Origin: Sphagnum magellanicum
Lineage: Eukaryota > Streptophyta > Sphagnopsida > Sphagnales > Sphagnaceae
Direction of reading: 5' to 3'
NCBI GenBank assembly: GCA_021904315.1
Contig: CM038907.1
Location: forward strand, 30,697,223 to 30,761,222
DNA: 64,000 nt
Shown here: piece by piece, positions 23,166 to 36,567 of the stretch
How the letters are laid out: each line of letters begins with the position of its first letter
Position numbering within the stretch: position 1 is the stretch's first letter
Translations under genes and position numbers: made by a program
The notes under the pieces: model-generated
Databases searched by the model: none
What the model saw: the letters and a program-made list of their open reading frames with translations, nothing else
What the model was told of the DNA's origin: nothing

Positions 23166-23464
23166 ACGGGTACAATAACCATTATGTGCTATCTCCACTA
23201 CCACATCTCCAACTTGAGCTTCATCATGATTAACACCCACAATAACCATTATACCAAATCCCAATATTCGTAGAATTAAAGCTCCTACTTGGGGTTCATC
23301 CTATCTTCTCGAATAATCAAACTTGACAACTAATTGTTGTTCATGGATTTCCTATGTAACATCATTTAGCTCAATCTCATGCTCACTGGATGATGAGATA
23401 TTGTCCTAATCATCTTTATGTCCTAAATGTGATGGAATTCCCACACTGTCACCGAACAGAACAA

Positions 23465-23476
23465 GCTCTGATACCA
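23465..23476 (-). other. Primer-binding site, initiator-Met tRNA type
   Basis: On the minus strand the sequence is TGGTATCAGAGC, the classical plant PBS complementary to the 3' end of initiator methionine tRNA. It directly follows the 5' LTR. Confidence 0.92.
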
Positions 23477-24634
23477 AAAGAAGTGGAAGATAAAAGAACA
23501 AACCTAACAACATACAATGGGCCTAAGTAGAATTGGATTTTTAGGCACCTTACAACAAATAAAATCTCTTGACCTTTTCTCTCGCTCCCATGTCATAGAA
23601 AACTCCTGCAATTCACTGCTTTCAACAAAACCAGCTTATGCATACACAAATTGGCAAAGTTGCTACAGAATCCTGAATTTACACCACACATCCACATGTA
23701 TGGCCAAAAACCATTAGCTACTTAACTCCAATGCATATCATCAAGAATCAAGACTCTATCGAGGTATGGCCTTTGAGGTCAGAACTCTCAAGGTTCATTC
23801 AATCCATTTGAGTTGCTAACCAATCCCCATTGAATGCAACAATGCAACGTACCTCCACTCTTCTTGTTTGAAAACCTAAAACCTGGAAACTTTTGAATCT
23901 AAATGCATTTTGAATCATTTGACTTTGAGAATTAGATACCACGCTTCTCTAAAGCCACTCAATGGGACAGACTTTTATGCAAGAATGGACGACAAATTTC
24001 TCCTTCAAGTCCTTTCTTCATTCTTGTTCTGTATACTCATTCTGTCCACCTTAAGGATACCCCTTGAGGTTTTTGGTACTCACTCTGACAACAACCTACA
24101 ACACAGACACAAGGTACTATGACATAAACTCCCCATTCCAAGATGCTCATTGTATTCTATATGCCCCTTAGATCTACGGCTCGGACCCTTCAGTTCTTCA
24201 TCATTCCTCGGCATCAACCCCTTATATCTATTATTACAATGACCTTCACAACTACTTAGCTAAGTCACTGGCGTAGCGGAGAACCTCAACAACAAGCTAA
24301 GTAGTCTGAAAACTACAACAACCAACCAAAACACATACCCTAAAAGTGCCCCCTTTTTTTTCCCTCATACTCCTTATGCTTCTTGTTCCTTCACTTCCGC
24401 CAAACCATTTTCAATGCAGTTCCCTCCTCCACCATCCATTGCACCACGCAATTCTTGTCCTCCATAACACACAAACAAACAAAATAGCCTACCCATGCAT
24501 TCCTTGCAACAGTGATGGAGAAATTCCCGCCACAAGAATGCAAAAGGTGACGACTAATGAAAACAATAAAACAAAACGAAACCTTAAAAACATGTTGTGT
24601 TCACACTAGTGTGGTGACCTCTTGTTTGGTCACA
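23469..24634 (-). repeat. 5' LTR of the Gypsy element
   Basis: This is the right-hand LTR, upstream for the minus-strand element. It ends TTTGGTCACA followed by GTGG, and at its inner edge overlaps or adjoins the PBS. The inner boundary is uncertain by a few bases because the TGGT of the PBS is also present at the end of the other LTR. Confidence 0.9.
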
Positions 24635-24639
24635 GTGGA

Positions 24640-25775
24640 TTGAGTTGTAAGTTCAAGTTTTGGGCTAGGTTTAATTTTCAATTTGACAACACTCATGAGT
24701 CGCATAGATGTTAAGCAATGAGAGTTTGAGGAGGAGGTTGAGGAGATGTCTCAACACACTACGTCTTTAGAACAAGACAAAGTCTACAATTAAATCGTGA
24801 GACAAAAGATAATAATTTTAAGCAATAAAACCTTGAACCAGTTGGGAAGTCGACGACAAGTTTCATCTCACTTGTTTAGAGGTCGTGGTTAGCCTGAGTT
24901 ACAAAATGAAGCTGAATTCTAAAACTGATCAAATGCATGACTTGTCATCTGCAGATAGTTTAGGTGTTTAATGAAAAGTGTGATCAAAAGCATTAGAGTG
25001 AAGATGCCAAGGCTAATCTGAGTGTGAAAGTTATGCCCTTGTAATGTGTGCTTTGTTATCTGAATCAAAAGTTTTGCTTGGTAAGGACCTTGCAAATACA
25101 AATGAAAAATTTGATCAAGTTTCTAAGCAATATAAAATAAACTGCACACTAGTATGAGGCCCTTGGAATAGGTGTGGGAAAAACCCTTTTTGGTGGCTTG
25201 AATTGATATGAAGTGGTATCTTGAGAGTGCTAGTAGTTCAATGTTGTAATAGGTTTTCATAGGCTTGTGCCTATATGTGAAGAGCAAACCTTAAGCTCAA
25301 TATGTGATAGCTGAAATTGGTAACTTGAATCGTTTTGAAGAGTTGTCCTTGTTTTTTAAATCTAGCTTTCTCAAATTATAGAAAAAAAAAGTTGACAAAT
25401 TTTAAAACATCTTAATAAGAAGTTCCTTTATAAGCCTTTTAGGAGTGACCACATATTAACTAAAAGGTTCATCCTACTAATGGATGAGATTCACATATTC
25501 TCCAACATCTCCTTTCCTAGCATTTTGACCTAATCTACAAGTATGACATATCTCCTTCATGCCCTATACATGTAACACCATATTGTATATCCATTCATTC
25601 ATCAAACTCCAATTTGGATTCCATTATTATCAGGAACTATGTTCCCTTTGGTTACTTAACCATAGTCCTCTTAGGTGTTACAGATCCCCCTTTTTTTGTA
25701 TCAGGACCCCAGTGTCCACATGCTATAGGGAAACCTGCCCTATGACCGAACACCACCTATGACCGAACATTTTTT
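24640..25775. other. Intergenic DNA, nothing recognised
   Basis: No supported gene. The part after 25660 may already belong to the CATAACT-module repeat that follows. Confidence 0.35.
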
Positions 25776-26290
25776 AATATTGATATTTTCCTCATCTCTT
25801 TTTCTTCATTTTCAACGATTTTAAACGTTTTGGGAGCGCTAACTTGAGGTCTTCAATTCTTCGTCTTTGAACAGCAAAGGCAAAGGAGTGATTATAGAAG
25901 AGCTAGAAAAGAAATAAGCTTTTTCAAGTTATAAAACACGTTTTTCTTCTCTTTTCTTCTTTTCTACCTCTTTTACTTTCAATGCTCATAACTTTCTCAT
26001 TTCTTGTTCAATTTAAGTGATTTAAAGTGTTATAAGAGCACAACCTTATGATCTACAAATCATCTTTCAAGCATAAAGGCAATAAAACGACTATCAAAGA
26101 CTTCTTTGGGTATTTGGTAATAGTCTTCCAAGTGTTGTGCGGTGGTTTTTCGTTTCCACCATTTGACCCCCTCCCCCTACTTTGGAGGCTCACATCTCAC
26201 TCATTTCTTCATCATTTTGAACGATTCAACTTTCTGTGGGTGTGAAAATAGTAGGGCTACAATTCCTCTTAGGGAATGAAATTCAAAGGA
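25700..26290 (+). repeat. CATAACT-module repeat, copy B
   Basis: It contains CTATGACCGAACAC at its left edge, then three successive modules with CATTTTCAACGATTTTAAAC, CATAACTTTCTCATTTCTTG with CTACAAATCATCTTTCAAGC, and CATTTTGAACGATTCAAC. A second TGTTCGGTGACC lies at 26328. The arrangement matches copies A (12690-13160, inverted) and C (40370-40900). Confidence 0.55.
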
Positions 26291-26389
26291 GCACTCTCCA
26301 GAAATTCGCAGACCCTGGAGACACTAAGTGTTCGGTGACCAGCCTGGCTACCCTAGAGGTTCAATTTTCCGAGTTTATCCTACATCCTT

Positions 26390-26860
26390 TTAAACTATAA
26401 CCATGTCCTATCCTGTAAACCCGCCTACTTCCACCTCACACCTACCTAAGGAAATACCTAATTGAGCGGGTAAGTATCATAGGTAAATAGGTAGGTAATG
26501 TTAGAGTTCAAATATGTATGTCTTTTAAGTAGGAAAGGGACTTGATAGCCACTAGGTTGATAGATAGATCCGCACCGTTAAATATATAGCTATCTATCGC
26601 GGTTAGCTATGGCACAAGAATACAATGAAAAAATGTTTCTTGTCCACATACCATCCATCCTGCATGGTTTACTTTCATTTCACTATTTTGAGGATTATTT
26701 AATGATGGAACTGACCTTAGGGTAAGGTAGTCTTATTTTGGAGGTGAACATATGTGCCATCTAGTCATGTGCGCGGTTTGAGTTGAGTGCAAAGCTATAG
26801 TAAAGGTGCACGGGTCTTACTGACTAGCCGTTGGTACACAACATTACTCTCTGGAAGCTG
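26390..26860 (-). repeat. Tetranucleotide-cored element, copy C (inverted)
   Basis: The minus strand contains CCATGCAGGATGGATGGTAT followed by GACAAGAAACATTTTTT, matching the left part of copies A (3550) and B (5935). The core again has TACCTACC/TAGGTAGG tetranucleotides. Boundaries are approximate. Confidence 0.45.
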
Positions 26861-27364
26861 AGGGCAGAGCTTGAATTGAATATGCAATTGAAGATCATTA
26901 TTGATGTGGTTATAATTTATTAAAAATTAAATAAAAAACTTGGCAAAAGTAATTACTTTATGTGTCAATATTAATAGTCGTTTCCCTTTATGAAATGAAA
27001 CAATTACAAGTAAATTATACAGCATATTGCACTTGCCCTTTTTCCCTTAACAAGTGTGCATTAAACAAAACTGGTGAACCTCATCAACATAATTACCATA
27101 ACTAATTCAATTTAAGCTTTTTTCATTTTGTATCTTACACATTATTTGGAACTAAACTACCTTGTGTATTTGATTTTATGTAGGAATTCTAAAATAAAGA
27201 AGAAATGGACGAATTTTCATGGTGCCCTTTGCACAATAAAACATCACTACATTATATACATTGTACATGACGTAAACAAATTTGAAAATGAGGTTTAGCA
27301 AAACATTTATGATAAAGTCAAAAATGATGCCAAAGATGATTCCAACCTTATGATCAAGCATAAT

Positions 27365-29077
27365 CACTAGTAAAAAATTGATATTTTGTAATTGTTTTTT
27401 AGTTGCAAACAACATGTGCAATTGAAAATTGTTACAATTGTTTAAAACAAGTTGCACACCATTTTCAATTGCATGTGACATATTGTCCTTGAAATGTATG
27501 TATGGTATCATTGTATGTCATATTTATAGAAGGCCAATGGCATACATGAAATGCAATTACATGTAATTAATATGAAATATTTATTTTGTATTGTGACATG
27601 TGTCTATGGTTTTGATCAATTTTTTTGTAACACATTGCAATTTTAAAGCTTATTTGAGATTAAATGAAATTAATTATTTTAATTTAGATTGTAGCATAAG
27701 ATGTCAACATGGGGCATTTAGGTAATTATGTATTTAAGTAGGTCTAAACTAAGTAAACAATTAAGTAGGTAGGTAGGTAGTTAAGTTTCAATACAAATAT
27801 AGGTATGCCTAGTTGGCTTAATGGGTGCGATCATAATCAAATGAGGCAAAAACCATGTTTGACAACTGAAAAACTATCAATTTTTTCTAACATATTTATG
27901 TAATGTCATTTTAATATCATATTGATCAAGGAAATTTGTGTTAAATGATTCATATGATTGTTGAAGTTTTTTTTTAAAATCAGTTAATTTAATAAATTGA
28001 GTTTTGATTTTAGTAAAATCTTTTGAACTTTAACAACTTGAATCAAATTTATAAAGCACTAGTCTAAGGACTTTTTTTAATAAAGAAAATTTGATGGAAT
28101 TTTTTTGAAATGATGATAACCTACCATGCACGTATGAACAACACTCATGATTTTAAAATATGGTATTGTAATTTTTAAAAATGCAAAATATAATTTTAAA
28201 ATGTTCCAATTTCAAGAGTCATTTGCTAGATGTAAATGAGTCATAATGTGAATGACCTATGAATAAAGTTGTGGCTTATGATACCAAAAACTAAAGCTTA
28301 AAATATTTATCATATTTTAGCATGATTGGAAATTATAATCATTTTTCAAGATGAAACCTAGAATCTTGCAAAATTTGCACGCTTTTAGGAAATTCATAGT
28401 TATTCAAAAAAAGTTAACACAATAATGTAGTTTATTGAGGAAATTGTAAATATTTTAAAAAACATGTTGGAAGAAAAATCCTTTAAAAATTACTTTCAAT
28501 GAAAAAGTCAAAATGTTAAAAAAGGGCCCATTTATGGTTGAGTTTTTTTGTCACCGTTGGTTCATTTAATTATGATTGCACCCTAGTAGGTAAGTAATAT
28601 GGGATGATCTTATTTTATTTTGGGTTTAACCTTTAGGGCCAAACCTCTTTTATTAATTGATTTCAAATGTAATTTAAAAAAAAAAAAAACTTATAGTGCA
28701 TTCAAATATATATTTTACAAATTTGAAAGATAAGATAAACAATCCTAGTTGCAACTTAGTTACAATTATTACCTAATAGCATATGCCATATTAACATGGT
28801 CTCCTCACTAACTATATTAAATAATCTAGGTAATAATGGTTGATAAATACTGATATTGATAGTAATAGTATTATAGTTAGTAAGGTATACATAAGGTAAG
28901 TTAGCTAGTGTAGCCAATTAGCCTAAGTAGATATATTGGGTATACTAATTTAAATATATATTAAAATTTAGGCCATTATTTTTATAACACATGTCTAATT
29001 TCTACACCATTAATTGCATGTTAATTGCACATAAGTTGCAAAATGATTAGTTGCATATGATAGGATTTCTACTAGTG
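27365..29077. mobile_element. Non-autonomous CACTA element with AAT target duplication
   Basis: The element begins CACTAGTAAAAAATTG and ends ATTTCTACTAGTG. The 5-bp CACTA terminus and several following bases are inverted repeats, and the flanking 3 bp are AAT on both sides (27362-27364 and 29078-29080). A 3-bp duplication is the CACTA (CMC/EnSpm) hallmark. Subterminal sequence has repeated GTTGCA/AATTGCA motifs on both sides. The 1.7-kb interior is AT-rich, with (TAGG)n at about 27766-27782 and no recognisable transposase. Confidence 0.75.
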
Positions 29078-31206
29078 AATGAATGTATTGAAAATTTCAA
29101 AAAATGGTCAAAACAAACATCATTTGTGAAATTTTTCAACAATGTTTTTGGACATTTTTGAACAATGAAAAACACATAAAATGTTGTTTCAAACTTTGTT
29201 ACAAGATGTGCACCTTACAATGTTGCAAATGCAATATAACACAATATGCAAGCAACACCAAAGGAACAAAAATAAATTTATTAATGTTAAATGTCAATCA
29301 AATTTGAACCCCCTTCAAAAGGCACCATATGTCATGTATCAATCATCATCATACATATCCACCATCCTTTCAACTCATCCATTACACATACATTTATTAT
29401 CATTTCTTGACATTAATATGCACATACAATAAAAAAATTGGGGTTTTAGTATGGGTTGAATATTTGAAACTATTTTTAAAAATAACCTCTATTGATTTGG
29501 GATGGTGCTTCATATCATTCTTTTGATATTGATCTAATCTTGATTCACATTAAACCTTTGTTACTAGAGAACAAGCATAGTAGTTCTTGGTTCCAAAATT
29601 TTGAAACTATGTTAGAACAACCACAATAGACTACAAGCATGTGTGTTTTAACACCTAGCATAATTAAGAATATAATTGAAAAACATGGCACAAATGCCAA
29701 CACATTTGATTCTATGCATGTCCCTGAAGGAATATAGAATTTGACCTTACTTTTTGACATGCAAATAGATGGGCAAATTAGAAGAAATAAGGAATTTTAC
29801 ACCATAGGCAATGTAACACAATGTGGTGTCAAGGATAAAAATAGGAACGAAGTCATGTTCATGTTCATAGAAACAAAATGAATATTACAAAACATGATGT
29901 CATTTTGCAACTTGCATCATTTCCATTCTTATTTCCACATGGCCATGACATTTATGATGGTAAAATGAAACTTAATAAATATTTAAAATATAGAATGAGT
30001 ACTTTGTTTTCCCCATTCAAAATGTATGAACCATATTTATTATTTTATATGACTTGAAACAATCATTTATAATTGATAAAAAAAACATCATAAACATGTT
30101 TGCAAACATAATTAAAATTAAAATTAGAAAACCCAAGCTTAGATGAACATGGCATATTGAAACATGTCATCAAATATAATTTGCCTGGATGTATACACAA
30201 GGCATCCATAGATGGTACAAATCTTAACTACATGATCTATTAGCAATGGTGGAAACCTTTGGAATGCCCCATTTTTTTTCTACATTAACTACGAACAAAA
30301 CCTTAAACACAATGTCACATTGGAAAGAAATTGATGATAGAGAACAAATTGTTTAAAACATTAATGCATCTTTAACTTGGAAGGATTGCTTTATTGAATT
30401 TGCAACATTCTTTCACATTTGTCTTAAAAAATGTTTGTAGCAAAACTTATTTTCATCACATTTTGTTCTAGGCTTGGTAATTTTTTTGTCATAATATGTT
30501 ATAAATTGCAAGATTGTGAATCAATACATTCACACATCATTTTATGGATGGATAAATATGATATTGATAAGGTCACAAATGAAATTCTTGCACATGTTCT
30601 TACAATTTGAAATGAACTCACATGGAATTTATGGAACCCATCAGTAACATGCAACATAGATTATTCAAAATATTCACTAGGAAACAATTGCATACATGTG
30701 CATCATGATGTAAATGCAAAATAATTCAATGCAAATATGGACTTCCATTCCATATACATGTTGAATATAAATCCATTTTCAAAACACAAATGAACTATTG
30801 GTAGTATTATAGGCCAAGGTATGATTCTACTATGACAATGTTGTACCTTGTTATGCATCATTGATACTACTATGGGGAGCACATATGAACCTACAAAGCA
30901 TAACATTGTTATATTACTCATATTAATTATTAAAATATGCAATGAAATGTGAATCACATGGTCCAATAAATTTAGACAAAAGAAATGCATAAAGATTAGG
31001 TCTACACAATCTTTTAATTGCGTAATTGCAATTGATTATTTCAAAACTAGTTTCATTTTTGAAAGCAACATTTACATGTTTACAAAATTTCCCAATTGTC
31101 CCAAAAAAAAAAAACAATGAATGTTGCTTTGAAACCGCCATCATTGTGAACAAAAATTGTGACAAAATCAAAGGTGCTTGGATTCCATCCTATTGACATC
31201 TACATG

Positions 31207-32284
31207 CACTATAAGAAATCATGGTTTTTCAAAAGGTTGAACTTGATTAAAATGTTCACATTGACCAAAAGGATGTTAACTTTGATTAAAGGCACGGGGC
31301 ATGAAAGACACATAATTTTTTGGGTGGGTTCTTTTGATTGAAGTGACCATTTTGACCAAGTGATAAGTTGTACATCTAATTAAGAAGGGCAAATTTTTTA
31401 AATGGTTCATCAAAATGCCCATAGCTTAATCAAATCAGCCATATTGAATGGTCACGTTTAGTCAAATTAGCCATATTAATTTGGTTAGTTAGCCTATTTG
31501 ATATGCCTATTAGGCTGTTTACCTACCTACTTACCTAACATTTATTGACTTATTTATCTAAATATATTCTACTTACTTACCATCTACCTACATACTTATT
31601 ACCTACCTACCTATTTATTTATTTATTTATCTACCTACTTATTATTTATCTACCTACCTACCTACCTACGTATATCTATTTATCTATTTACTTAATTAGG
31701 TGCCTACCAATCTATTTATGAAAAAAATTGAAGTTCAAATGTTGTTATACACATTGACAAAACAATTCAAAGAAGTTCAAGGAAACATGTTACATGCATT
31801 TGGTATCATATTGTTTTACAAAGTGGTGGGGTGGTTTCATGGCCAAGACATTGGTGTGGAACCAAAGAGACCAAGGTTTAATCCGCTTTACCAACATATA
31901 TTATGTGAAGTATGTATATTTGTATATATATCATGTACATGTGCATGTAAATGTATAGTACCTAGGTGGGTTGTGTATAGGTAGGTAGGTGACCATGGTG
32001 GGTAGTAGGTAGGTAGGTAGGTACTTACTTACTATTTATTATTTACATTTTTATATTTACAAATTGAGTTTTTTTTTAATTAATTTTTTTTGGCTACCCA
32101 ATTTTTTGTCCAATTTGATTAGTCAAAAAGACCATTTTATGGTCAATAAAAAAAACCACCAATCAAGTTATATGTGTTCAAATTGACTTGTCAAGTATGA
32201 TTAAACGGTCGAATTCATCAAATATCAAAATTACTAGTTTTTGGTTTAGTTTTCCAATAAAATAAACGATGATTTCTTGTAGTG
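31207..32284. mobile_element. Non-autonomous CACTA element inserted in the Helitron, ATG target duplication
   Basis: It starts CACTATAAGAAATCATGGTT and ends with the inverted form of CACTACAAGAAATCATCGTT, two mismatches in 20. The flanking 3 bp are ATG on both sides (31204-31206 and 32285-32287). CACTAYAAGAAA is the usual CACTA terminus. Subterminal regions carry repeated TTGACCAA/TTGATTAA motifs, and the core has long TACC/TATT tetranucleotide runs (31515-31700) and (GTAG)n at about 31978-32025. It has no transposase. Confidence 0.85.
31515..31700 (+). repeat. Degenerate CTAC/TTAT/TACC tetranucleotide array
   Basis: About 185 bp consists almost wholly of CTAC, TTAC, TATT and TACC units. It lies inside the CACTA element at 31207-32284; the complementary GTAG-type units occur near the other side of the same element. 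Confidence 0.7.
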
Positions 32285-32945
32285 ATGTTTAGCAAACCAT
32301 AACAATTTAATGATATGACATTTGTTGAGTATTTCAAACAATTTGAAACTAATAGGATTTCTTAAGTCAACATTCAATATTATGCATAAGATGATTTTGG
32401 ATTACATAATATATGAATAATAATAAAATCACACAATTCACATATTTTCATCCCACACACAATACAACTATTTTTTCAACATGAAAAGACCTCATATCTA
32501 ATGTTAACATTGAACAAACTTACAATCATGAACATCATCTTTGAGGTCTTCTACATGATTTGGATTCATTACACCAATATTTGACAAAATATGCACATTA
32601 TAATTTAATAGAAGATGAAAAACGATGGACCAATTGTTGGAACAATTCTAAAACATTGCCCATACTTGGATCTTAATTATGAACCCCATCATATGATTGC
32701 AAAAAAAATGTAATGAATATGTTTTATTACATAAACATCATTTACTTTGAAACAAATAGAACATATATTTGATAATTACATTACAAACATGATTTTGATA
32801 ATAGAACATGTTTTTGATTGCATAATTCAAAATTGCATTGGCTTGCGTATTGTCATAGGCACACTTGGTAGTGGAAAAACTTTTTCCATCCAACACATTA
32901 CACAATATATTCAATACAAAATAGACATGTCTTGTTGTCAACAAT

Positions 32946-35900
32946 AAGAAAAATAATTCTTACAAATTATGATTATTTACATCTTTCAAATTCTTACACA
33001 TGTGGATATTTCTTTGTTCTTTTTGAACCACACATAATGATCACTAAATTAAAAAGGGTGTATGTATTTTAAGGTGGTTCATTTTTTGAAAAAAAACAAA
33101 TTGAGTCCACAAAAGTCGATTTTATAGTGTTCAATTTTTGAAATTTTCTAGTACCATGGGTTCAATGGTAATAAAGTCCATGTACCAAAAGTAGTAAATT
33201 CCATATTAATAAGAGCCCACCTACATATTCCAAATATATATACCTCTAGAAAAAAATGAAATTTGAGAAAAAAACAACTATGTTAAGGATTATGAAAATA
33301 TGGTTCAATTTTGACCATGCGCATAATTGGAAATATGTCTCCATTTGACACAACATTGGTCATCTTAATTGGTGACTTTGCACAACTTCTTACAAGATGG
33401 CACAAAACACACATTATAAAATGAAAAAATTATATGCAAAAGCCGTCATATAAAAAATGCTCCATTTTAGTTAGTAACTAAAACAACACTTTCTTTCAAT
33501 TTCAATATAATATTCAACTAATTTTGAATATTTATAATTCATCAATATAATCTTGGAAAGAAAACCAACAATGAATGAAATACATAGGCAAAAATATGTT
33601 TGAAAACACCAACATGGTTACTTTATAAAAGGACTATGAGTTGTTTTTAGTCATTGTCATATTTTCATATATATATATTTTTAAACAAAATCTTTTGCAG
33701 TTCATTATTAAAAATACATATAATTGCCCCAATATATCACATTTTTTGTGTTAGTCATTGTTAAATAAATATGAAAATTTCCAAATGTGTAGATTTTGCC
33801 AAATTTTGTGTTTCGGGTCCAAGCATGGTAAATTAGACTACAAATTTTCTTTGCAACATAAATGAAAATTAGTTGTCAAGTATGCTTTGATATATTGAAC
33901 CTAAAAATATTATTTAATTCAAGGATTAATATGAACATTTTTTAATTTTGGAAATTTTTAAAATAAAGATTACATGTTTAAAGTAGGTTTAATTACATTC
34001 ATGGGAACTCAAGCAAAGCTCATAGTTTACTTTATAGCCTTTAAGTAAGTTATAAGTAGATGAAATATTACATTTTTTAAAACTTTGAATTAATGAGGCC
34101 TTAAAATGTACTTGTGGCTTTTCACATTTTTCACATTCTAATAAAAATATATTTAGCTTCTAGGGTAAAAATAAGTTTGAAAAAAATATCTATTAGTCAA
34201 TTTCAAACCTATTTTTGCTACACTAAAGTTTTTCAAATTTTATACTCAATTTACCATAAACCCAATGGAGGCATAGATGTATTTAGAACGAAAGATAAAA
34301 ATTTTTAAAATTTATTTTCTTGTGTTTTTTGTAAAATATTGTCATATTTTAAAATAAGATTTTAGGAAGACTTACTTTTTGGTTTAATTTATCATGCTTG
34401 GACCTTTTCATCTTAAAAAGTTATCATAATTTTGAATCATAACAAAATATGCTTAGAACTATTTTAAGGTTTTTTTTTTGGTATCATAAACTATAAAATT
34501 TTCTTATATGTCATCTATGTTACACCCCATTTGCATGTGTTAAAGGACTTTTGAAAATTTGAAAATTTGAAAAATATTCTGAATTTCTAAAAATTTCAAA
34601 TTCCATAACTTTTAAGTTGTGATTGCTTTTTGAGTGTGGTAGTAGGTTACTATCACCTAAATGTTTTACCATCAAAATGTTTTATTAAAATATTCCTTTA
34701 TTTGGTCCTTTGCAAAATTGATTACTTTTGACATAGCTACTATTCAAGTTCAAGAATCATTTACTAAAACTAAAACTCAAAATTAAATTTAATAAAATTT
34801 TAATTTGAATTCCTTAGCCTTCATATTAGTCATTTAACACAACTTGAAATGATTAACTTAATTTTAAAATGTTAAAACAAAAGCATATGTAAAAAAATTT
34901 ATAGTTTTCATCATTATCCAACATGATTTTTGGCTCCTTTGATGTATTTTTACTCACATGTGTTATCACAATGTTTCATTGGCAATGATTAATTGGATGA
35001 TTACATTAATGCACAAACTAATCTTCTTTGTTCCCACTGGACAAAAAGGTGCCAATAAATATAACAACATTGCCTTCAAAAAAATTTCAAAATGTAAAAT
35101 TTTATATGTACCACTATGGAAACCAATGCAACAAGTGTTCAATACGTTCTACCATGGCTAAATGATATTAGTTCGAATCACATTCATGTGACAATTGGTG
35201 CATTAATCATGTTCATAAAAAAATATGAACATGAGTAAAGGAACCATATATGGTGTAACCACAACTACCACATCCATCCTACGCAATATTGAAAATGAAG
35301 TGACTAGTATTGAATACAAAAAATAACTACATCTAAAATCATGCTCTTGAAAAAACACACATTTGACTGCACATACATATATGAAGCTTACTATTAAAAA
35401 ACTTGTTCTCCTATAGTTTTAGCATACACCATGACTAAACACAAATCTTAAAGCACAATGGTTGCATCAAACATTGTAATTCATATTTGAAAAGCATTTG
35501 CACCTAAGTTAGCATTTGTTATAGAGTCAAAAGTCACAAATCATGCTAATTTGAAATTTGTTAGAAATTTGACATCATTAGACTTCACCCCTTCCTATCT
35601 GAAAAATAATTTAATTCAAAAGCTCCAATGTGTGACATACTATATAAGTATTCTCCCCTTCAACCTATTTAAACATTATGTTTTAGCTTCCCAAAAGTTT
35701 CACATCACCTTTGCTTAATTTAATCACAAAGTTCATTGTTCATAATTTTTGTATAAATATAATTCCTTTAAATTGTATAATCTACCTCTATATTGAATAA
35801 TTATTCCAAATAGGTTTTTCTATTACTTTACTTTGTATAGGGGTTTGCGCATCAAGACAAACAAGATGTCATATGGAGAATCCCATACTAAACATGTAAT

Positions 35901-36560
35901 AAATATCCATGCAAAATGGCTATCAACTTGAAGGGATTGTACCTCCACATTTCCGCCTAATACTAAAACCATAGGTACATCATCTACCTCCTATTTCCAA
36001 GGTACTATGCTAATTATAATTATTTATGTGCAAGTCATATCTATGAAGTCTCTCTTTGTAATTCTAATATTGGTATGTGCAAAAACATGGAGTCCACTTA
36101 CAACAGACTTCTTTTAAATGTCTAATTACTACATGTTTTAACAGGGCAACGGAAACAAAGAACTATGGTGAGTTTATGTGAGTTGTTTCTTAATTACACG
36201 TTTCATTTCTGGACCCCAAACTCAACCCAGTTATCACACCACATAAAACATGATATTTCTACATTGTAGCAATATTGTCTGTTTCAAACTTTCCTGTGGT
36301 GACTTAGAAGGTCAATGCTAGGGAGAACGAGGTGGATCACTTGCTGTGGTGGGATTGAGTGTTGGGCCGTGAAATTAGTTTGGAAATTGTGGGTTCTAGG
36401 TTAGGGAAGTTTGAAGGATTTTGAGGGCAGGTTCTGCACTCTTTTCAAGCATCTTAGATTGCAGAAGAAAGCCGTCTTGCAAAAAGTGCCGATTTTGACA
36501 TAAATGCTTCTACAAAACCACAGCTATAATCTTAACAGAATCTGCTCTCAAAAACTTCCT
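32946..36560. other. Very AT-rich DNA, probably decayed Helitron and other repeat sequence
   Basis: No supported gene. A short frame at 34958-35161 (LIFFVPTGQKGANKYNN...) is not clearly assigned. The left part may hold the remainder of the Helitron helicase, too decayed to read. From about 36160 the composition becomes less AT-rich. Confidence 0.35.
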
Positions 36561-36567
36561 TTTATGC

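Larger units (their letters stand above)
15612..24634 (-). mobile_element. Ty3/Gypsy LTR retrotransposon, complete but inactivated
   Basis: The element runs on the minus strand. Two LTRs of about 1.17 kb bound it (15612-16779 and 23469-24634) and are about 92-93% alike over the first 300 bases compared by eye. A primer-binding site matching plant initiator-Met tRNA sits at 23465-23476, and a purine-rich tract adjoins the left LTR. The flanking sequence is GTGG on both sides (15608-15611 and 24635-24638), a 4-bp target duplication. Domain order is gag zinc knuckles, protease, reverse transcriptase, RNase H, integrase, which is the Ty3/Gypsy order. All domains carry stops or frameshifts. A GC-rich solo LTR is nested at 20442-21262. 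No chromodomain was recognised after the integrase. Confidence 0.95.
29640..32945 (+). pseudogene. Helitron Rep/helicase gene, decayed and interrupted
   Basis: Plus-strand blocks follow the order of plant Helitron proteins. EGI-NLTLLFDMQIDGQI and FYTIGNVTQCGVK lie at about 29725-29830. FPFLFPHGHDIYDGKMKLNK and YLKYRMSTLFSPFKMYEPYL lie at about 29925-30045. HVIKYNLPG (30165) is followed by METFGMPHFFSTLT and INASLTWKDCFIEFATFFH (about 30250-30420). An IHSHIILWMD HUH motif sits at about 30524-30550. Then come LFKIFTRKQLHTC, CKYGLPFHIH, YYRPRYD, LLWGAHMNLQ, LLKYAMKCESHGPINLD and KVLGFHPIDIYM (to 31206). A CACTA element (31207-32284) interrupts here. TFVEYFKQFE follows at about 32320, and a Walker A-like GTLGSGKT at 32858-32881 belongs to the helicase. 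Many stops and shifts are present. Rolling-circle termini were not identified. Confidence 0.8.

Noticed and set aside
34958..35161. Frame with LIFFVPTGQKGANKYNN as possible Helitron sequence
   Set aside because: The distance and order do not fit the Helitron protein, and no further block supports it.
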